NCBI GenBank assembly: GCA_025774805.1
Contig: JALGZR010000138.1
Coordinates: 1-9,447 of the forward strand
Reading direction: 5' to 3'
Origin: a bacterium
Lineage (GTDB): Bacteria > ARS69
Length of the DNA: 9,447 nt
The notes below the pieces were generated by a model. That model worked only from the letters and a program-made list of their open reading frames with translations. It was not told the DNA's origin and ran no database searches. The position numbers and the translations under genes are program-made. Positions 5,020 through 9,447 of the stretch are shown piece after piece (the first letter of the stretch is position 1; each line of letters opens with the position of its first letter).

Positions 5020-8000
5020 AGATCACCGAGATCGCGCTCGACAAGTCCCTGACCGTGTACGCGCTCATGGTGATCGTCGTCTTCCTGGGCGCGGTGTCCT
5101 ACTTGAGACTCCCCCGTGAATCGGCGCCGGACGTGAAGATCCCGTTCGTGATGGTCTACGCCCCGTACTACGGGACGAGCCCCTCGGACATGGAGAAGCT
5201 CGTCACCCGGAAGCTCGAGAAGCAGCTCAAGGGGCTCGACGACGTCAAGGAGATGACGAGCACGTCGTCCGAGGGGGCCTCCACCGTCGTTCTCGAGTTC
5301 ACGCCGGACGTCGACATGTCCGACGCGCTCCAGAAGGTCCGCGACGCGATCGAACTCGCGAAGCCCGAGCTGCCCGATGACACGAAGGAGGATCTGATCG
5401 TCCAGGAGATCAGCGCGAGCGACTGGCCGATCATGCAGATCGTCCTGTCGGGCGATTACTCGCCGATCCTGCTCCGGTCCGTCGCCGAGGATCTCCAGGA
5501 GGAGATCGAGCAGATCGCGGGAGTGCTCGGAGTCGATCTCACCGGCGGAATCGAGCAGGAGGTACGCGTCGACGTCGATCCGGAGCGGCTCCGCTTCTAC
5601 GGCCTCGGGCTCCCGGACGTCATCGACGCGATCGCCCTCGAGAACGTCACGATCCCGGGAGGCGATCTCGCGCTCGGCACCTACGAGTATCAGGTCCGGG
5701 TTCCCGGGGAGTTCGAGACGGTCGCGATCATCGAGGACATCGTGATCAACGTCGCTGCGCCTACTCCCGTGTACATCCGGGACGTCGCGGAGGTCTCCTT
5801 CGGGATCCGGGAGCGCGACTCGATCTCGCGCCTCAACGGGGTCGAGGCGGTGACCCTGTCGGTGAAGAAGCGGAGCGGGGAGAACATCGTCCGCATCGCG
5901 GAGGAGGTCCAGGAGACCCTCGAGCGGACGCGCCCCTCCTTCCCGGAGGGCACGCGGCTGGCGATCGTCTCCGACGAGTCGGAGATCATCGATGACATGG
6001 TCAACGAGCTGGAGAACAACATCCTCTCGGGGCTGATCCTCGTGGTGGTTTGTCTGTTCCTCTTCCTCGGGCTGACGAACTCGTTCTTCGTCGGGGCGGC
6101 GATCCCGTTCTCGATGCTGATCTCCTTCCTCGTCCTCCGGTTCCTCGGGATCACGCTGAACATGGTCGTGCTCTTCTCGCTGATCCTGGCCCTGGGGATG
6201 CTCGTCGACAACGCCGTGGTCGTCGTCGAGAACATCTACCGACACCGCACCCGGGAGGGCATGGGGCCCCTCGAGGCGGCCCGGCGGGCCACCGCCCAGG
6301 TCGCGAGCCCCGTCGTGGCCTCGACGATCACGACGATCTGCGCGTTCGGTCCCCTCGTGTTCTGGCCGGGCATCATGGGCGAGTTCATGAAGTACCTCCC
6401 GATCACGGTGATCGTCACGCTGTCGGCCTCGCTGCTCGTGGCCCTCGTCTTCAACCCGGTGCTCTGCGCGCGCTTCATGCGAATCCGCGGAGAGGACGGG
6501 GACGGTCACCGGCTGGGCGACCGTCTCCTCTCGCTCGGCTACCGTTCGTACGAGCCGGTCATTCGCTGGGCGCTTCGCCACCGCGTGATCACTCTGGGCG
6601 GGGTGTTCCTGATCCTCGCGGGGACGTTCGCGCTCTTCGGTCGCTACAACGCCGGGGTGGAGCTCTTCCCGGACACCGATCCGACGTACGCCTTCGCGTC
6701 GCTCGAGGCGCCGTCGGGAACGCGCATCGAGCTCTCGAACTCGTTCGCGGGCCGAATCGAGGAGGCGGTGGACGGGCTGCCCGATCTCAAGGCGTACGTG
6801 GCGGAGGTCGGAACCGGGGGCGGCAGCGGCCTCTCCGCCGGTGGCGACGGAGGACCCGCCCACCTGAGCCGCATCTCGATCGAGTTCATCAAGCGCGAGT
6901 ACCGCGAGCAGTCGTCGCGAACCACGCTGGAAGGCCTGCGGGACGCGACCGAGGACTTCACGGGGGCGAAGCTCGTCATCGACAAGAGAGAAGAGGGTCC
7001 GCCCACCGGCCCGCCGGTCAACATCGAGATCTCGGGGGAGGACTTCCCGGTCCTCGGCGACCTCGCCGCCGCCATCCGCGAGAGGATCCGCGACGTCCCC
7101 GGTCTCGTCGACCTGCAGGACGACTACGATCGCGGTCGGCCGGAGCTCCAGGTCCGCCCCGATCTCGATAAGGCCGCGCGTCTGGGTCTCCGCACGTTCG
7201 ACGTCGCGAACACGATTCGGACCGCGATTCACGGCACCGACGTGTCCGAGTTCCGCCAGGGCGAGGACGAGTACGACATCGTGGTCCGCCTCGCGGGACC
7301 GGCGCGGCGGAACGTCGAGGACGTCGAGGAGCTCACCGTCTTTTACGAGGGGGAGAACATCCCGCTCGGCGCCTTCGCCGACGTGAGCTTCACGACCGGT
7401 CTGGGCGCCATCAACCGGATCGACGCGAAGCGCGTCGTGACCGTCAGCGGAGACGTTCGGACGGGTTACAACGGAAACGCGGTCCTCGCCGAGGTGCAGA
7501 AGCGCCTCAAGGACTTCGCGCTGCCCTCCGGCTACAGCCTGGCGTTCACGGGCGAGACGGAGGACCAGGAAGAGGCGATGGACTTCCTGACCGAGGCGTA
7601 CGGGGTCGCCCTCATGCTCATCCTGGTCGTGCTGATCACCCAGTTCAACTCGGTGACGAGTCCGTTCGTCATCATGTCGAGCGTGCTCCTCTCGCTGATC
7701 GGCGTCCTTTGGGGGCTCATGGCCACCCAAACGGCGTTCGGCATCATCATGACCGGGGTCGGGGTGATATCGCTCGCCGGCGTCGTGGTCAACAACGCGA
7801 TCGTGCTGATTCACTACATCATCCTGTTGCGCCGGTCGGGCATGGAAAAGATGGAGGCGATCGTCGAGGGAGGAAGGACGCGCTTCCGCCCGGTGATCCT
7901 CACGGCGGTGACCACAATCCTCGGACTGGTTCCCCTGACGACGGGATTCTCCATCGACTTCGGTCGCCTGTTCGCCGGCGACTTCCGCTACGCCGTCGTG

Positions 8001-8201
8001 ATCGGCGGCGAGTCGAGCCAGTGGTGGGGTCCGATGGGCGTCGCGGTGATCTGGGGCCTCGCGGTTGCGACGTTCCTCACGCTCGTCGTGGTGCCGGTGA
8101 TGTACTCGACGGTCGACCCGGTCCTCCGCGGGATCCGCTGGATTCTCTTCGGGTGGTGGCAGGGGCTCATCCTGCGGCGCTCGAGCGAGGAGATGATGTA
8201 G
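5016..8201 (+). CDS. RND-family efflux pump, inner-membrane permease subunit (HAE-type)
   Basis: At 1061 residues this is full length for an AcrB-type proton-driven pump. Likely membrane helices: 14-31; a block of five from 337 to 484; 524-541; 862-878; 884-902; 909-937; 957-975; 1004-1030. That gives 12, with the two large periplasmic porter/docking loops at about 32-335 and 542-860. Motifs include R-x-P-R-E-S-A-P-D near 31-39, L-G-M-L-V-D398-N399-A-V-V-V-V-E-N-I in TM4, and G-V-V-V-N926-N927-A-I-V-L-I in TM10. The segment G-G-E-S-S-Q-W-W-G-P-M-G (998-1009) before TM12 is typical of one HAE subfamily. D398 corresponds to AcrB D407, but AcrB D408 and K940 positions are Asn here. ATG at 5016 overlaps the adaptor stop, with GAGGGA 9 nt upstream. 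It is the last gene of the operon. Drugs, solvents or lipids are possible substrates; no metal-export (CusA) motif set is seen. Confidence 0.94.
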   Translation: MKITEIALDKSLTVYALMVIVVFLGAVSYLRLPRESAPDVKIPFVMVYAPYYGTSPSDMEKLVTRKLEKQLKGLDDVKEMTSTSSEGASTVVLEFTPDVDMSDALQKVRDAIELAKPELPDDTKEDLIVQEISASDWPIMQIVLSGDYSPILLRSVAEDLQEEIEQIAGVLGVDLTGGIEQEVRVDVDPERLRFYGLGLPDVIDAIALENVTIPGGDLALGTYEYQVRVPGEFETVAIIEDIVINVAAPTPVYIRDVAEVSFGIRERDSISRLNGVEAVTLSVKKRSGENIVRIAEEVQETLERTRPSFPEGTRLAIVSDESEIIDDMVNELENNILSGLILVVVCLFLFLGLTNSFFVGAAIPFSMLISFLVLRFLGITLNMVVLFSLILALGMLVDNAVVVVENIYRHRTREGMGPLEAARRATAQVASPVVASTITTICAFGPLVFWPGIMGEFMKYLPITVIVTLSASLLVALVFNPVLCARFMRIRGEDGDGHRLGDRLLSLGYRSYEPVIRWALRHRVITLGGVFLILAGTFALFGRYNAGVELFPDTDPTYAFASLEAPSGTRIELSNSFAGRIEEAVDGLPDLKAYVAEVGTGGGSGLSAGGDGGPAHLSRISIEFIKREYREQSSRTTLEGLRDATEDFTGAKLVIDKREEGPPTGPPVNIEISGEDFPVLGDLAAAIRERIRDVPGLVDLQDDYDRGRPELQVRPDLDKAARLGLRTFDVANTIRTAIHGTDVSEFRQGEDEYDIVVRLAGPARRNVEDVEELTVFYEGENIPLGAFADVSFTTGLGAINRIDAKRVVTVSGDVRTGYNGNAVLAEVQKRLKDFALPSGYSLAFTGETEDQEEAMDFLTEAYGVALMLILVVLITQFNSVTSPFVIMSSVLLSLIGVLWGLMATQTAFGIIMTGVGVISLAGVVVNNAIVLIHYIILLRRSGMEKMEAIVEGGRTRFRPVILTAVTTILGLVPLTTGFSIDFGRLFAGDFRYAVVIGGESSQWWGPMGVAVIWGLAVATFLTLVVVPVMYSTVDPVLRGIRWILFGWWQGLILRRSSEEMM

Positions 8202-8228
8202 GAGCGAGAGGGCGGGCGGGGTCCGCGG

Positions 8229-9447
8229 TCACCGCTCGATCTCCTCGACCTTCCGGGCGCGGAGGTACGTGGCGGACGCGGTCGGGGCCTCTCCTTTCCG
8301 TTCCGGCTCGACCGGCGCCGGCGCGGGGCAGTGGATCTCCCACCATCGCTTCGCGTCCTCCGGTGTCCAGGGCCGCGGGTACTCGATCGACGCGAGTCGT
8401 CGCGCCAGCTCCGTCGCGGTCGCGGGCCGCTGATCGCGGTCCTTCGCGAGACAGTCCATCAGAACGCTCTCGAACGCTCCCGGGATCTCCATCTCGGATC
8501 GGCCCGACGGCGGGATCGGCTCGTCCCGCGCGTGCATCACGGCCATCTCCAGGGGCGTTTCCGCGTCGAAGACGAGCTGCCCGCTGACGAGCCAGTAGCC
8601 CACACAGCCGAGCGCGTAGAGATCGGACCTTCCGTCGAGTTTCTGTTCCCCCGTCAACATCTCCGGGGCCATGAACGCGGGGGTCCCGGCGGTCACGTCC
8701 GCCCGGGTGCGCAATCCGTCGTCGGGGATGGAGCCCCGATCCGACTTGACGAGCCCGAAGTCGAGCACCTTCACGAAGTCGTGATCGAGACCGAGCCGGC
8801 AGGTGAAGAGGTTGGCCGGCTTCACGTCCCGGTGAACGAGCCCGCGGGCGTGCGCGTCCGCCAGCGAGTGGCAGGCCTGGCGCATCAGGTGCGAGGCGCG
8901 AGACGCCGGAACCGGCCCGTACCGCGTCACGAGGGTGGTGAGATCGAGGCCGTCGAGGAGCTCCATGACGTAGTAAAACGTGCCCTTCTTCGTGATGCCG
9001 AAGTCGAAGAGCTCCACCGTGTGTGGGGACCGGAGAGCCGCCGTCGCCTGCGCCTCCCGCTCGAATCGCTTCATCGCCGAGCGGGCCTCCTCCGGCTCGT
9101 TCGCGTCGAGGATCTCGGGGCGGATCAGCTTCACCGCCGCGGGCCGGGCGAGCATGCCGTGGCTGGCCCGCCACACCTCCCCCATTCCGCCCCGGCCGAG
9201 GAGCTTCTCGAGCCGATAGCTGCCGTACTCCCGCGCCTTCTCGATCCGGGACGTCAGCCGGAGGACGAACTTCGCGTGGAGGACCGCGACCGCCGCCATG
9301 AGGAAGTTCGGGATGAAGGCGAGAGAGTGTGGTGAATAACCCGGGTGGCGGAGGGCCGCGAGGTGCGCCGCGATCGGGTCGGTGGCGGCGGCGAGAAACG
9401 CGGCCGGGATCAACTTCCGGGGATGCACCGGGACGAACATGGAGAAG
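8229..9447 (-). CDS. Membrane-anchored Hanks-type Ser/Thr protein kinase (5' end beyond window)
   Basis: Numbering here is from the first in-frame ATG, at 9440. The kinase domain covers about 74-352 and looks active: P-loop L-G-R-G-G-M-G-E-V (81-89), K104 in A-A-V-K-L-I, alpha-C Glu at 127 or 129, H-R-D205-V-K-P-A-N, D227-F-G, A-P-E (258-260), D273-L-Y-A-L-G and R338-P. Upstream are hydrophobic segments at about 10-30 and 39-61, joined by a short helix to the catalytic domain, as in kinases with an N-terminal multi-helix membrane domain. The frame stays open past the ATG to the edge and that ATG has no Shine-Dalgarno sequence, so I infer the gene starts outside the window. The tail after the kinase has W-T-P-E-D-A-K-R-W-W-E and then a Pro/Glu-rich end. 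There is no PASTA or other sensor domain in view. It converges on the pump gene with a 27-nt gap. Targets are unknown. Confidence 0.9.
   Translation of the reverse strand, partial: FSMFVPVHPRKLIPAAFLAAATDPIAAHLAALRHPGYSPHSLAFIPNFLMAAVAVLHAKFVLRLTSRIEKAREYGSYRLEKLLGRGGMGEVWRASHGMLARPAAVKLIRPEILDANEPEEARSAMKRFEREAQATAALRSPHTVELFDFGITKKGTFYYVMELLDGLDLTTLVTRYGPVPASRASHLMRQACHSLADAHARGLVHRDVKPANLFTCRLGLDHDFVKVLDFGLVKSDRGSIPDDGLRTRADVTAGTPAFMAPEMLTGEQKLDGRSDLYALGCVGYWLVSGQLVFDAETPLEMAVMHARDEPIPPSGRSEMEIPGAFESVLMDCLAKDRDQRPATATELARRLASIEYPRPWTPEDAKRWWEIHCPAPAPVEPERKGEAPTASATYLRARKVEEIER

Noticed and set aside
4821-7814. A 997-codon open frame on the minus strand, antisense to the adaptor and pump genes
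   Set aside because: Its product is almost wholly His, Asp, Glu, Arg, Val and Leu with no domain, which is what the complement of a GC-rich membrane-protein gene gives. The plus-strand pump has every expected motif.
8202-8228. Possible bidirectional terminator between the convergent pump and kinase genes
   Set aside because: Only a 4-bp stem (GCGG-GGT-CCGC at 8216-8226) with no T-run on either side. Termination here is more likely Rho-dependent or further downstream.

Overview
This is a GC-rich bacterial window (roughly two-thirds G+C by eye). It has long antisense shadow frames, frequent TTG starts with good Shine-Dalgarno sequences, a three-gene RND efflux system with an outer-membrane channel, and a Hanks-type kinase. 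An outer-membrane channel and a lipoprotein adaptor imply a diderm. The kinase (a membrane segment followed directly by the catalytic domain) and the RND subfamily are of a type I associate with Gemmatimonadota, Acidobacteriota, Eisenbacteria-like and similar phyla. That placement is an impression from protein style, not a demonstrated one.

Layout. Bases 1-1436 are on the minus strand: endonuclease V (nfi) is followed 17 nt later by a 67-residue zinc-ribbon protein. After a 382-nt gene-free stretch comes the first 36 codons of an NAD(P)H-hydrate epimerase (YjeF N-domain), cut by the left edge. Bases 1437-1712 are a divergent regulatory region. It holds a near-consensus sigma70 promoter whose -35 box lies inside a perfect 6-4-6 inverted repeat. 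Bases 1713-8201 are one tightly coupled plus-strand operon: a GbsR/MarR-type regulator, a TolC-like outer-membrane factor, a periplasmic adaptor lipoprotein and an RND pump. Each junction is a 4-base ATGA overlap. Bases 8229-9447 hold a minus-strand Ser/Thr protein kinase that converges on the pump gene and runs off the right edge.

How the genes work together. The regulator probably binds the inverted repeat in its own promoter and so controls the whole tripartite pump, responding to an unknown ligand that the pump exports. The adaptor links the inner-membrane pump to the outer-membrane channel. Nfi starts repair of deaminated purines. The epimerase repairs damaged NAD(P)H hydrates. The zinc-ribbon protein has no known role. 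The kinase is probably an unrelated neighbour.

I found no insertion sequences, CRISPR arrays, tRNA or rRNA genes, and no clearly novel multi-gene system. The points most worth a second look are the promoter/operator arrangement, a perfect 27-bp in-frame tandem duplication in a predicted surface loop of the channel protein, the non-AcrB-like proton-relay residues of the pump, and the conserved-looking zinc-ribbon protein next to nfi.
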